A DNA stretch of 64,000 bases from Gongronella butleri (taxonomy: Eukaryota; Mucoromycota; Mucoromycetes; Mucorales; Cunninghamellaceae): contig JAIWZP010000042.1 of NCBI GenBank assembly GCA_025201375.1, positions 186,001 to 250,000 on the forward strand, in the 5' to 3' direction. Positions 24,051-35,124 of the stretch are shown piece by piece. Within the stretch, counting starts at the first letter, position 1; each line of letters starts with the position of its first letter. The position numbers were made by a program, and so were the translations under genes. The notes beneath the pieces were generated by a model. It saw nothing but the letters and a program-made list of their open reading frames with translations, was not told where the DNA came from and searched no databases.

Positions 24051-24344
24051 ATTCTCCATCAAATCCCCTTATTTATAATAAAACGATCCACTTTTTAGAC
24101 TTTTTTTAAAAAAAAAAAAAAAAGGTGGACCCTGCGTCAAGTGTCAAAAAAGGGTGGGGCAAGTGCACAAAACTGGCAAAATGAGTACTTGAAGCCCATT
24201 GGCCAATGAGAGGGCGCGAGGCGGAGCAAGCCATTTGTTGCCGGACTTGGCCGGGCTTCCTTTTTTTTTTGGCTGCACGCACAAAAGCCGATGGCCAACT
24301 TGGCTCTCCTTCCTTTTCCTTCTTTCTCTATCCATCAATCCATC
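24051..24344. other. Intergenic: HOM2 3' end and RPS24 promoter
   Basis: AATAAA at 24077-24082 is a likely HOM2 poly(A) signal, followed by an A-tract (24108-24123). The right half leads into RPS24 through a CT-rich stretch (24305-24335). No other gene is seen. Confidence 0.5.
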
Positions 24345-25134
24345 ATGGTAAGTGCTAACTTTTGTTGCCATGCCTACCCCCCATTGCGTCGACAAACAGC
24401 ACCATACAGCCGCCGACATCGAGCATTTCACGACAAAGGACAGGATGCGATGAAATTTGCCGAAAAGATTTTGGATGGATGGGCTAGGCATACATGGATG
24501 GATGGATGCATGGTGCACCTCCAGGATGACAAGAAAAAAAAAAAAGGAACCACAACCTCGACACATCGACACAATGGGGGCGCAATGGGCAAAAAAAAAA
24601 ACCTCCCCACCATGGCGCTTCCTTTAGCCATTTCCATGTCAATCGAGACTAAATACACGTTCTTTTTTTTTTTTTTTTCTAGGCTGACTGCACCCTTCGC
24701 ACTCGCAAATTCATGACCAACCGCCTGCTTGGCCGCAAGCAAATGGTGCTCGATATCATCCACCCCGGTCTTGCCAACGTCTCGCGCGAGGACCTCCGTG
24801 AGAAGCTCGCCAAGATGTACCGCACCGACAAGGAGGTCGTCTCCGTCTTTGGCTTGAAGACCCACTTTGGTGGCGGCATCACCACCGGCTTTGCTTTGAT
24901 CTACGACAACGTCGAGGCCCTCAAGAAGTTCGAGCCCAAGCACCGCCTTGTTCGCGTAAGTCAATGCTTCATTGTGCAAATTTGGGATCATCATGAGGCT
25001 CATTTTTTTTTATTTGTCAACAGGTCGGTCTTGCCGAGGCCCCCAAGGGCGGTCGCAAGCAGCGCAAGGAAAAGAAGAACCGTGCCAAGAAGTTCCGCGG
25101 CACCAAGAAGGCTGCTGCTGCTGGCAAGAAATAA
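24345..25134 (+). CDS. RPS24: 40S ribosomal protein S24 (eS24)
   Basis: Small-subunit ribosomal protein. Exon 1 is only the ATG (24345-24347), with GTAAGT directly behind it. Exon 2 is 24683-24955 and exon 3 is 25024-25134. Together they give 128 aa, close to known eS24 lengths. Diagnostic stretches are [38 protein letters not shown] and TGFALIYDN, with a Lys/Arg-rich tail ending AAAAGKK. The ATG-only first exon is inferred because residue 2 onward ([10 protein letters not shown]) starts right at the acceptor after a T-tract. Such very early introns are common in fungal ribosomal-protein genes. Confidence 0.93.
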
Positions 25135-25411
25135 AGAGTGTTGGATTTCATCTGCTTTTTATATACACACATTTCCACTCCTCTCACTTGCACGCTCTCC
25201 TTTTATTCGATGGCTCGCTCTTCATGAATAAAAATCCCATTATTCTCCTATTTCGTCGATCGAACCCGTCTTTCAGGAACCATTCCCAGCGTTTGCAATT
25301 GCAACTGAGCAGCAACACACCAGCAAACGCCATGAAAATCTGATCACGCCGACGCTCGCGTCTCTTTTTTTTTTTCTTTACCATTTTTTTCCACATTTTC
25401 TTCGATTCGCG

Positions 25412-27208
25412 ATGCTTTTTCCAAGTCTGCTCGCGCTTGCCACATGCATCCTGGGTGCTACACGCGCTGCTGACACGGAAAACAATTTCATAACGGTGCC
25501 ATTCACGACCGTGCCTGTGAAACGATGGCCCATGGGCAGTAAATTAGGCATCTCTGACAAGGACATTGTCCAGTCGCCCATCCTCAATGTGGATATCGCT
25601 GTGAGTGTGAAACGCGTGCTATCTTATTCCATTCGTTTAATTTATATCTCTTCTAGTACCTGATGAACTTGGGCATTGGTACATAAAACACATGTTTTGG
25701 AGGGACGGGGAAAAAAAACCTCCGTTGATCAGTCGCGTCATTTTGCTTGTAGGCGAACCACCACAGAAGTTCACGCTGCTCGTTGACACGGGTAAGGATC
25801 AGGTGGTAGCACAAGCCAGTGGCATTGCATAGACCGCGTCCCACTGACACGCGTAAAACTGGGGAAATGATGCATCTTTTTTTTTTTTTTTGTATTAAAA
25901 AGGTTCGTCAACGACCTGGGTGCCCGCCTACGGTTGTGATCGCGAGTGCGGCTATCCGATGCACTCGTACATGGCTACCAATTCGTCGTCATTCGACCCC
26001 ACAGGCATCTTGATGAAGATCAAATACGGCGAGGGCTTCGCCTATGGCTTTTTCGCGCGTGTAAGATGGATGAGCGGGAAAACGTCGCATCGTAGCGACC
26101 GCTCTGATTCGTTTCATTGTTCATTGCGTATAGGACACATTCACTTTTGCTGGCCAAAGCGCCCAGGGCGTCTATTTTGCCATGTCCAACGCGAACGATG
26201 GCCAATTGTCAGAGGCTGGCGCCGACGGCATCCTTGGACTTGGTAAGTAAAATGTCAATTGCTGCTCCTCTCTTTTTTTTTTTTTTACGCGTGATGTATT
26301 ATTTAGGACCGGACACTCTTAGTCGCTACGACAATCCGCAACATCTCGTGCTTCCAACCTTGGTGTCCTCCATGGCAGAGCAAAGTGTTATCAGCAAAAA
26401 TGTGTTTTCCTTTTATTTCCACCCGCTCTCGAATGACAATGCCGTTTGGGAGTCGCGCATCAATGGCGAAATCATCTTTGGCGGCGGTAAAACACGATTT
26501 TCTATTTTTTTTTTAAAAAAAAAAAAAAACTCATCCTTTTGCCCTCGACACAGTGGACTCTTCCAAGGTGGATGGCAAGATTTTCTACGTGCCTCGCTCA
26601 AATCAGCCGCACATGCTTGTAAGGATTTGATTTTTAGACGTCGCTTGATGATTTACCCCCTGTTTTTCATTGGCACACTGCTTAGGAATATTGGGCCATG
26701 GACATTGACGATGTGGCAATCAACGGCAAGCCGATGCAAATGAAAGAAAAGCTGGCGGCAATGATTGATTCTGGGTCCACGTTGATGTACTTGCCCAGCA
26801 GCGTCCTCAATCTGGTGTTTAAGCCCTTCCCCAATGCACGCATCATGGGCAACGTCTATGCCGTGCCCTGTGACACCGACAACCTGCCATCCATCACGCT
26901 GTACGTCAATGGCTTCCCCATGGTCCTCAATCCAGAGGATTATCTCGTCAGCAAGGGCCCGTTCGTAAGAAGAAAAAAAAAAAGAAAAAGAAAAAGCGGG
27001 AAATAACAGACACAAGTGATTCTGACAATGCCGGTTTACCTTTTATTTTGAGTAGCTGATCACCCCCACGTACAGCTTATGCCACACGTACCTGATGAAC
27101 AGCCCGCCAGGCTACAGCGCCATCCTAGGCTACAGCTTTTTGCAAAATTACGTGACCATCTTTGACAATGACAAGAATCGTCTTGGTTTTGGTCGTCGGG
27201 CGTCATAG
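25412..27208 (+). CDS. Pepsin-like aspartic protease, secreted
   Basis: Family A1 endopeptidase. Nine exons: 25412-25600, 25657-25678, 25753-25791, 25903-26060, 26134-26242, 26307-26486, 26554-26618, 26686-26964 and 27056-27208; 397 aa. Residues 1-19 look like a signal peptide (MLFPSLLALATCILGATRA). A short propeptide may end at the Lys-Arg at residues 36-37. The two catalytic motifs are DTGSS (Asp82) and DSGST (Asp282), with the flap region around IKYGEGFAYG and the late signature ILGYSFLQNYVTIFDN. No GPI-type tail is seen. Exon 2 is only 22 nt. The mature enzyme probably acts in the vacuole or outside the cell. Poly(A) signal at 27225. Confidence 0.92.
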
Positions 27209-27349
27209 GCAACTTTTATAACTCAATAAAATAAAACCAAATTCAAGCACGTGAGACGCGTTCATGTTGCTTTTTTGCGAATATTGTAAGATACTCTTGT
27301 CAGTTTGCTTTTGAACAAATTGACTTGCTGTACAATATCACCATACTCT

Positions 27350-27955
27350 AGTTAGCTACTGCTTGTAGCCGTGATTACAGACCAGAGAGCAATCGCTTGT
27401 TGTCGTGACGTGCACCATGTGTTCACTGAGATTGAAACATTGGACGGGTCAATCACTTTATTTTTGTGCAAAAATTGAAACGAATAAAAATTGTGCTTTT
27501 TGCATTTTCTCGGGCACTTTCTGAGATGCTGATTTTTTTCATGTTTGTAGAAGCTCAAAATTGTGAGTATGGACAAGCAGGCAGGCAGAGTCGAGCCCGC
27601 ATCATGTCTGCCAAACCAAAATCGAAAAAGCGAATTTTTAGAGTCATTGTACACCAAGTCGCCGAGATCTCAATGAGAACTCTTCAAAGCACAAGCTCTT
27701 TTATCGTCTTTGAGCACAGATTCATTTGAGGTGATTCGCGCGTCAGTACGTTGTGCTGTTGTCGCGTACGCTACAAAAATGGAAAAGACCTTACCCTTAC
27801 CCCCTTTTTGCAGAGCGCGTTCTCCAGATCTTGTTCATCGAGTCCAATATTTAATCTGAGAGGATGTTGAACCCCAAACTCCAACGATGTCAAGTTTTTT
27901 CAGAGATCGGGTCACTTAGTCTTGAAGAGATGCATTTTGCATGAAACTAGTGCCA
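27350..27955 (+). repeat. Copy of the dispersed repeat (middle part)
   Basis: 27420-27940 follows the order of 19095-19640: CACTGAGATTGAAACAT, CATTTTCTCGGGCACTT, GCAGAGTCGAG, CATCATGTCTGCCAAACC, TCGCCGAGAT, TTTTTTCAGAGATCG. Identity is high over these blocks with small gaps. It runs directly into the tandem array that follows. Confidence 0.75.
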
Positions 27956-29090
27956 AATCGACCCCGTGAAGGCTAACTCGCCGAGAACTCGACGCGATGT
28001 CACCAAACCACAAGCGCTTTTACCGCGTTTGGCCGCCGATTCATTTGAGGTCACTCTCGTGTCGGGACGCTCAGCCGTTGTCGCGGTACGAGACCAAATG
28101 GTGCTGAACTTACCCCCTTTACGCCTACGAAACGGGTACTGCCTCAGAAACTTGCTCATCTTGTCCCAAATTTGGACCAGGTGATGGTAAACCCAACTCT
28201 TCAACTGTGTTAATTTTTTTCGCGAATCGGATCACTCAGTCGTGAGAAATCTGGAGTTTCGTGTTTGCTAATGAAAACCTACCGCGAAATAATATTTTAC
28301 GCGTTTCTCCCGATGAGCCTGAACTTCTGGCTCCAAATTCAGCCCAGTGGATACTCGACTCATAACATTAATAATTCCAAGGTTTGTCGCAAATCGGATC
28401 ACTCCATCCTGAGATAATGCATTTTTCATAAAATCAGGGCCAAACCAGGGTCGAAACGATCCCCAAAGGCCAACTCGCTGAAAACTCGAAAAGATGTCTC
28501 CAAACCACAGGCGCTTTTACCGCGTTTGGCTGCCAATTCATTTGAGGTCACTCTCGTGTCGGGGCGCTCAGCCGTTGTCGCGGTACGAGACCAAATGGTG
28601 CTGAACTTACCCCCTTTACGCCTACGAAACGGGTACTTCCTCAGAAACTTGCTCATCTTGTCCCAAATTTGGACCAGTTGATGGTAGACCCAATTTTTCA
28701 GCGTTGTTCATTTTTTTCGCGAACCGTATCGATCAGTTGCAAGAAATCTCGAGATTCGTGTTTGCTAGTGAAATCCCAGCGCCAAAATAATATTTTACGC
28801 GTTTCTCCCGATGAACTTGACGTATGACGCCAAATTCAGACCAGTGGGTAGTCGACTCAAGGCTCCAATGATTCCAAGTTTTTTCTCGCAAATCGAATTA
28901 CCCAGTCTTGAGAAATCCCGAGATTTGTGTTTGCTAGTGAAAACCCAGAGCCAAAATAATATTTTACGTGTTTCTCCCGACGAACGTGACCGCATGAAGC
29001 CAAATTTAGACCACTGGATACTCGACTTAAGGATATGATGATTCCAAACGTTTTTTTGCGAATTGGACCACTCAGTCTTGAGAAATCTCG
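27930..29090 (+). repeat. Tandem array: two ~498-bp units plus a 169-bp partial unit
   Basis: Unit 1 (about 27930-28427) and unit 2 (28428-28915) share long near-identical stretches, such as TCATTTGAGGTCACTCTCGT and the block GGTGCTGAACTTACCCCC. The terminal module (GTGTTTGCTA, then AATAATATTTTACG, then GTTTCTCCCGA) occurs at 28261, 28758 and 28927, so the last copy is spaced only 169 bp from the one before. The first half of the unit is related to 27640-27790 and 63640-63930. Open frames on both strands are by-products of the repetition. Confidence 0.85.
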
Positions 29091-30506
29091 AAATTGGCAT
29101 TTTGGTTGTCAAAACCAGACGGAATGTATGATTTTGACTGCCTGAACAAGGCGATCTTGCATCCGTACGCCGGTTTCTCTATTCCCTCAAAGCCGCGAAG
29201 GGATTGCGAGATTATATGATCGTGGCGCGTGAGATTCATTGCCAAAATACTAAAAATAACATGCTAGTGCCACTTTTGTCGACTAGCATGGACGTAGGAC
29301 CAAGGGTGTGGTGTAATTCACGCGTCATTTCGGACCGAAGCTGCCGTTACCCATGGCTCATCAATACAAAAGATGTAAAGCGTGCGCTATTTTTGATCTG
29401 GCGGGTTTTATGCCGCGCACAGCGGGTTGTCGTATTAGGCAATACAGACCTGTTCCTTTTTTTGCCCTTGCATCAGCTGTGATTACACGCGTGTCACACT
29501 AGCCACACCAATCGGCTAAAATGGGTATGGCTTGCACACCCCGAAATGGGACGGGGGGACGGGAAAAGGTGAAATGACTTCATTACCATTGTTCGTGAGA
29601 ACTGTGTGGCGCCTTGATAAGTAATAATAGATAGACGACCGTGTTCTGAACAACGGCAAACGTTGTAAAGACGAAAAAAGAAAAGAAAAAGACAATTTCC
29701 AACACAAAGACTCGATATCCGCGCGCATCGGCGGCCTTGGGCCGACGGCGGGTTCATGTCGCGATCGATGCGTGTTTCTAGACTTTTGGGAAGGCCCGCT
29801 TTTGTGTCCAGTGCCTTTGTTGTACATTTTTGGAAGCTAACATCCCGCCACAGTTCTCGCCATCGGTTCTTTTTGTGCATTCAGCACATGAATTCCAGGG
29901 TGCACACGCGCCTTTTTGGTTTTGCCAAGAATCATGCAAGCTTTTGTAGCTCGAGCGCGTGATCCCACTTGTGGTCCGCGAGAACGGAATGACAGGCAAT
30001 CCATGAGCGGCAGGCGCAGCGTGTCAAATTCAAAGGCGCTTCACGGCGCGAAAAAAAATAAAATGGCGATTCCTGTGGGACGACATCCTGGGATCGACAA
30101 AAAAAAACCCTCATTTGCTCCAATGGCGGGATGGAATACATGGAAAGAGGGAGGGGGCATCATCAGGCCCCATCATCAGCATGGATGTTGTCAATTACGG
30201 GTAAAAAGAAAGGGAGGATGGGCCCGTCTCGCCCCCCTCCACTCTATTTTCGATGGTTGCACGAACGGTGCAAGCAATTTGAGATGGTGACACAAATAAC
30301 CGCGTTTGGCAAGCGTCAATTTGGCTTATTTGTGAGGCCGTCGTGCCCCCCTTTTGCTTTTTTTTTTCCACACCCCCTTTTAACTCCTTTTTTCCTCTTT
30401 TTCTTTTTCGTTTTCTGCACCCTCCCTCTTTGTCTCCATTGAAGCAGCTGGCTTGTTTCTTTCTCGTTCTTGTTTTCTCTTTGTTTATAGCCGTGTATCA
30501 TACCTC
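29091..30506. other. Gene-free stretch upstream of the UPF0658-like gene
   Basis: No recognisable gene. 29110-30100 is mixed sequence with short unsupported open frames. 30330-30480 is a strongly pyrimidine-rich leader just before the next gene, its probable promoter-proximal region. Confidence 0.4.
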
Positions 30507-32038
30507 ATGCCCTCCATACGCAAAATCGTAAGTTTCACGTCGCGTCCGGCGCGCGCCGCCACTTTTTCACTCACTTTGACACCTCTTTAGATTGACCGAG
30601 TGACCGAGACCAAGTGGTCCAGGCTGTATATCAGCATGGCAATTCTGCAATGCATATTCATTGTCACAATTCAGCTCATCATTTGCTCGCAAAACACCAT
30701 GCAGTCCGATATTCTGCCTCAGACCAAGAACACCGAGTTCTCTTATACCTCCACATCCAATCAAATCCCTTACCAGGCCGCCGATCGCCTTGCGCGCATC
30801 AAATGGGAAAACATCGCCTTTGTCGGTTTTCAGGTAAGTCATTTCTCTTTTAATGGACAACGCCAATGGCTCATCTCTTTTTTCTTCTTGCGCTGTTAGA
30901 TTTGGTTTGTGGGCATGGTGTTTGACGCAGTAAGTCGCCCATTGCTCCCATTTTTTATGACTGTGCTCATTTCGCGTCTTTTTTTTTTTTTTTTTGTAGA
31001 CCGTGTACCAAAACACTGCCGAGATCCTTGCACTTTCGATTCTCAATGTGATTTGCTCCATCCTTGCCGCGCTCGAGGTCGTGGACTGTAACAAATGGTT
31101 GACCCTGTTGCAAACCACAAATTTTAACACTGCACCCCTGGCGCTCGCCTGGAAACTCGAGATTAGTCTTTCTGTCGTTGTCATGGGCTTTGCCGTCATC
31201 CTAGCCTACCTCAGCTATCAAATGTCACGCCAATTCGGCTGGAACGTATACAAAAAGATCGGTGCCGACATTCAAATTCAACGTAAAGGATCAAATTGCG
31301 TGTGCATGCGGACGCGTCAATTCGGAACAATGGCTCATCCACCCCACTCTTTTTTTTTTTCTCATTTGTTGCTCTTAGGCATGTATCGATTGTTCCAGTT
31401 CTTTGTTTTGGCTCTCAAGGTCGATATCTTTACAGGTTTCCTCGTGTCCATTTTCTATGTCATCCAATTCGCGCTCAAACAAGGCATCACGTGGCAGAGC
31501 GGCATCCAGCTGGCGGTCACCATTCTGTGGCTGCCCATGCTCTACTTCGCTCGCACGGCTGTAAGGCGACCTTTTTTTTATTTAAATTGATCATTCAAGC
31601 GCGTCGTAAAAATCTCACTTTTTTTTTTGTTTTTTCTCCATCAGGGAAGCACAGAGAGCATTGGACGAATGGTCACGTTTTTGACGTTTGAGGCCGTGGT
31701 GCTGGTGCATTACGTGCTTATTCTCACGCAAACATTTGAACCTGGCAATTATTGGTATACCTGGATTGTCCTTGGTAAGTCGTCCATTTGTCGTCCCCTC
31801 TCCCACTCCCTTGCCCAGCCAGAGAGACTCATGACCCTTTTTTTCGCCGTTCCATTCAGTGTTTGTCGGCATTGCGACTGATGTGATCACCTTTGCGCTC
31901 GGTCTCATGTGCATGCGCAACTTTGACAAGGGATTGAAGCCATTTGTGCAGCGTGGTCGCAACAAGCAGAAGCTCCAAGATCTGGAGATGGACCAAAAGA
32001 ACAAATCAAGGCAGAGCTGGCGCATTGATGATGACTAG
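30507..32038 (+). CDS. UPF0658-like Golgi membrane protein
   Basis: Seven exons: 30507-30527, 30591-30833, 30900-30929, 31000-31282, 31379-31560, 31645-31774 and 31860-32038; 355 aa. At least seven hydrophobic segments are visible, beginning at LYISMAILQCIFIVTIQLII and including ILALSILNVICSILAAL, LSVVVMGFAVILAYL, GFLVSIFYVIQFAL and VFVGIATDVITFAL. The TETKWSR opening before the first segment, the total length and a charged cytosolic tail fit the fungal UPF0658 family, annotated in fission yeast as Golgi membrane proteins of unknown role. Exons 1 and 3 are very small (21 and 30 nt). The start is the only ATG giving a spliced frame. The family is recalled by overall pattern. Confidence 0.75.
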
Positions 32039-33029
32039 ATCAACATTCCTCCTCCTTTTTTATTACTTTTACGTTGCGAAGCGTGTACGAGCTAGTCTTG
32101 TTGCCTTGTTGATAGATTTCGAATTTGAATATATCCCTTTTTTGTTGCCTTTTGGGTATCAATGATGGGGTGATGGGGTAAATCGTGCGGAATTGCGTGG
32201 GCTTTGGATGGCGCGGCGACCGACTAGAGACCGAGACTCGTCTTGAAAACAAATGTGGCGCGCGTCCCAGGGTGTCATTGCGTGTGTGTTTGAGTCTTGC
32301 GGTGCAACCATGGGAAAACGCGGGCAAGGGTGTCATCAGAAGGACGCGCGACGCGATCAATTGACACGCGCGGGAAAAAAAAAAAAAAAAGTCGGCCTTT
32401 CGACAACATACAGCTCCATGCAGGATACGGCGCGAATCGAGAGCACAGAAAGGGTTCTTTGACGCAACAAAGAGAACGCCAGGTGTCAGAACGGGGCAAT
32501 TGGGCGCGACACACTTTGGGAACATGGCCTTTCTTCAGAGGCATGTTGCACGCCCAATTTGGCAAGTCTCGGAGGATCGGAAGTCACCTCCTTGCTGACG
32601 TGCGGTCGCAATCTGATTTGGATCATCCTGTAATATTTTGAAATGCAATCGATGGGTGGAACAAGAGAGTTTTGTTCATGAGCCGTGCGACATTGTGTGA
32701 CCAGGCTGCTCGGCACTGATCGTTTCGCGTCTTTTTGTTCATCTTTGGCACCCTGTTGGCAAGCAACATGATTAGTGAGCAACTGGGGAGGGAGGGGGAG
32801 GCGAGCGTGGAAAAGACGCTTGCATAATTGGCGGCGAAAGGAAAAAGGGAGTTTGGCCCCGCCCGGGCATATATTCTCATTGTAAATTTTTTTTCCCATA
32901 GCCCATTTTGCATGAAACTCAGAAAATAGAAAAAAGGGCATGTAAGACTTGTTGCCTAATTTTTCCCCTTTTTTTCTTTTTACATTTTTTCTCATCCTTC
33001 CACTCGTTTTCCCATTTTTTTTCCTCATC
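32039..33029. other. Intergenic: 3' end of UPF0658-like gene to enoyl-CoA hydratase promoter
   Basis: No gene is seen. An A-run (32376-32390) and GC-richer mixed sequence precede a possible TATA-like string (CATATAT, 32879-32885) and a CT-rich leader (32955-33025) ahead of the hydratase ATG. Confidence 0.4.
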
Positions 33030-34136
33030 ATGGTCGCGTTGCCTACCACCTCAAAAGAGCTGATTCTCAGCATGCCGGTGCCCCACGTCTTGCTGGTGAC
33101 CATTAATCGGCCCAAAAACTTCAATTCCATTCATCCAGCGCTAAACAATGAAATGGACGCTGTGTTCAACTGGGCCGAGCAAGAGGACAATGTGTGGTGC
33201 ATCATTGTAAGCAATTGGAGGAGGTGAGACGATGAGGACTCCCTTTTTTTAAACGGTGTTTTTTTTTTTGTTTTTAGATCACGGGTGCGGGCGGTCGCGC
33301 GTTTTGCGCAGGTTTTGACCTGGTGTCTGGCCACAAGGCGCGCACCAAGAACGGTGGTCAGGATTACTCGGATCAGCCCGTGGCCAAGAGCGGCTTTGGC
33401 GGCGTGAGCAACCGCAATCAGGGCCGCAAACCCTTGATTGCTGCTGTCGACGGCTATGCTGTGGGTGGTGGCTCGGAAATCATTGCCGCCAGCGACATTG
33501 TGGTTGCCACGGAAAAGTCCAAGTTTGGTTTCCCCGAAGGTACAGTAATTAAGAGCAAAGGGAATAAAAGGACAACTGGAATAAAAAAAAATGCGAAATC
33601 ACGGTCATTGATGCCATTTATCTCACTTTTTTTTTCTTTCTTGCGTGTGTGCCTCCAGCCAAACAAGGTATGATTGTGTCGTCGGGCGGCCTGGCGCGCA
33701 TTGTGCGTTCCCTGCCATACCAAGTGGCCGCCGAGCTCCTCTTGACAGGTCGCATGATCACGGCCAAGGAAGCGCATGGTTATGGTTTCGTCAACAAGGT
33801 GCTGCCCAACAATGCCAATGTTGTGGATACCGCATTGGAATTTGCCAAGGCCATCACGGAATGGTACGAAAAAGAAAGAAGAAAAAAAAAGACGCGTCCG
33901 CTCACTTTTTTTTTTTCCCTAGCTCGCCTGACGCGGTGATGATGACGAAGAAGGGCATGTTGCTTGCCTTGGAGCGCGAATCGCTGACCAAAGCGCGCGA
34001 CGATCTCATGGAATCGGATGAAGCGCATGCGTGGAAGACGGGCAACAATCTTACCATTGGTCTGCGCGCATTTGCCGAGAAGAAAAAAGCCCAATACGAG
34101 AACCCTGCACCCGTTGTGCCAAAGAGCCGCTTGTAA
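33030..34136 (+). CDS. Enoyl-CoA hydratase/isomerase with peroxisomal signal
   Basis: Crotonase-fold enzyme acting on acyl-CoA thioesters. Exons 33030-33206, 33278-33539, 33659-33863 and 33923-34136 join to 285 aa. The oxyanion-hole segments are GAGGRAFCAGFDL and DGYAVGGGSEI. Substrate-side residues fall in FGFPEAKQG, where the family has one of its catalytic acids. The C-terminus is PKSRL; the last three residues SRL match the type 1 peroxisomal targeting signal, so a role in peroxisomal fatty-acid or side-chain degradation is likely. The exact substrate cannot be told. Exon ends restore frame at GAA-G/CC and TG/C. Poly(A) signals lie at 34141 and 34155. Confidence 0.9.
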
Positions 34137-35124
34137 TAATAATAAACTGATACCAATAAAGGCAATTTGTGTTTGTTTGTCCCCGCGATCCATCCTTTTC
34201 CCGCGACACGCGTTCTTACCCCATTTCCAATGCTCTCTCTTTTTGCCCATCGTTGTTGTCACAGAAAAGAAAAAAAAAATCCTGCCCCGTGGCATCCGAC
34301 GACCCACCCCTTGTTGCCATGATTACAATTGAACCCGCGTTGATCGCAATCGAAACCACAGGCATGAACAAGCTCCACGGCCCACAAGCACGAAAAAAAA
34401 ATTAAGTGTATTTGGTTTGCCGCTGGACGGCCACAAAGATCGCGACTCTTTGTCTAACAAAGGCGGGTGGAAAACAAAGAGACTCACAGAAATGAAGAAG
34501 AAAAAAAAACCATGAAAAAAAAAAGAAAATTGATACAAAATACAGGGAAAAGAAAAAAAAAGAAATGAAACGGTTGATGATCGCAGCCATTCATGCGAGA
34601 AGGAAAATGGCGTCCGATTTCCCACACAACAGGGTTTCATCCTTCCAACCCTGACGCACGGGTCCGATCGCATTTTTTTTGTGATTCACACAGGCTGGTG
34701 GCATTGACACCCGACGGCCGGACCCCTTCCCTTTGTGCGCATCCCATGCTAACCACCCAAAGCAAACTCAAAAAAAAGCATGCCCCCCTCTTCATTTATG
34801 CGCGCAATTGCTCTATTTTGGGGTCTCTCACTTTTTTGTCTGTATCTTTTTTTGGCCGTTGTCGCTAAAGCCCATCTTTTTCATTTTTGAAATTTCCCTT
34901 TTTTTCTTTTTTTTTTTTTTGTTTCTTTCTTTTTAATTCTATTGCCCGCCTTTTTTTTTTTTTTTTACTCAATTCCATCCAAGGATTGGGGTTTATTTTT
35001 TGTTGTTGGTTATTTGTTTGCGCGTCTCCATCGTACACAACAAGTGATCCTTTTTCCCTTTTTCAAATCCACGGCATCGTTCTTTTTTTTTTTTTTTTGT
35101 TCATTTTCCCCCGTTATTTTTTGT
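34137..35124. other. Intergenic: hydratase 3' region and SOK1 promoter
   Basis: No gene is seen. 34440-34560 is A-rich and 34895-35120 is extremely T-rich, with several T runs of 14-18, forming the leader before SOK1. Tandem AATAAA signals at its left edge serve the hydratase. Confidence 0.5.

Noticed and set aside
23217..24062. 281-aa open frame antisense to HOM2
   Set aside because: The plus strand carries complete catalytic motifs of the dehydrogenase; the antisense frame has none.
27947..28656. Similar open frames on both strands in the tandem array
   Set aside because: They repeat because the DNA repeats; no start context, domain or codon bias supports translation.
27930..29090. Possible CRISPR array
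   Set aside because: Units of 498 and 169 bp with no short direct repeats or unique spacers, in a eukaryotic genome; it is a satellite-like array.
29204..29482. 92-aa open frame starting MRDYMIVAREIHC
   Set aside because: Isolated, no recognisable family, no flanking exons, and it lies just after repeat DNA.
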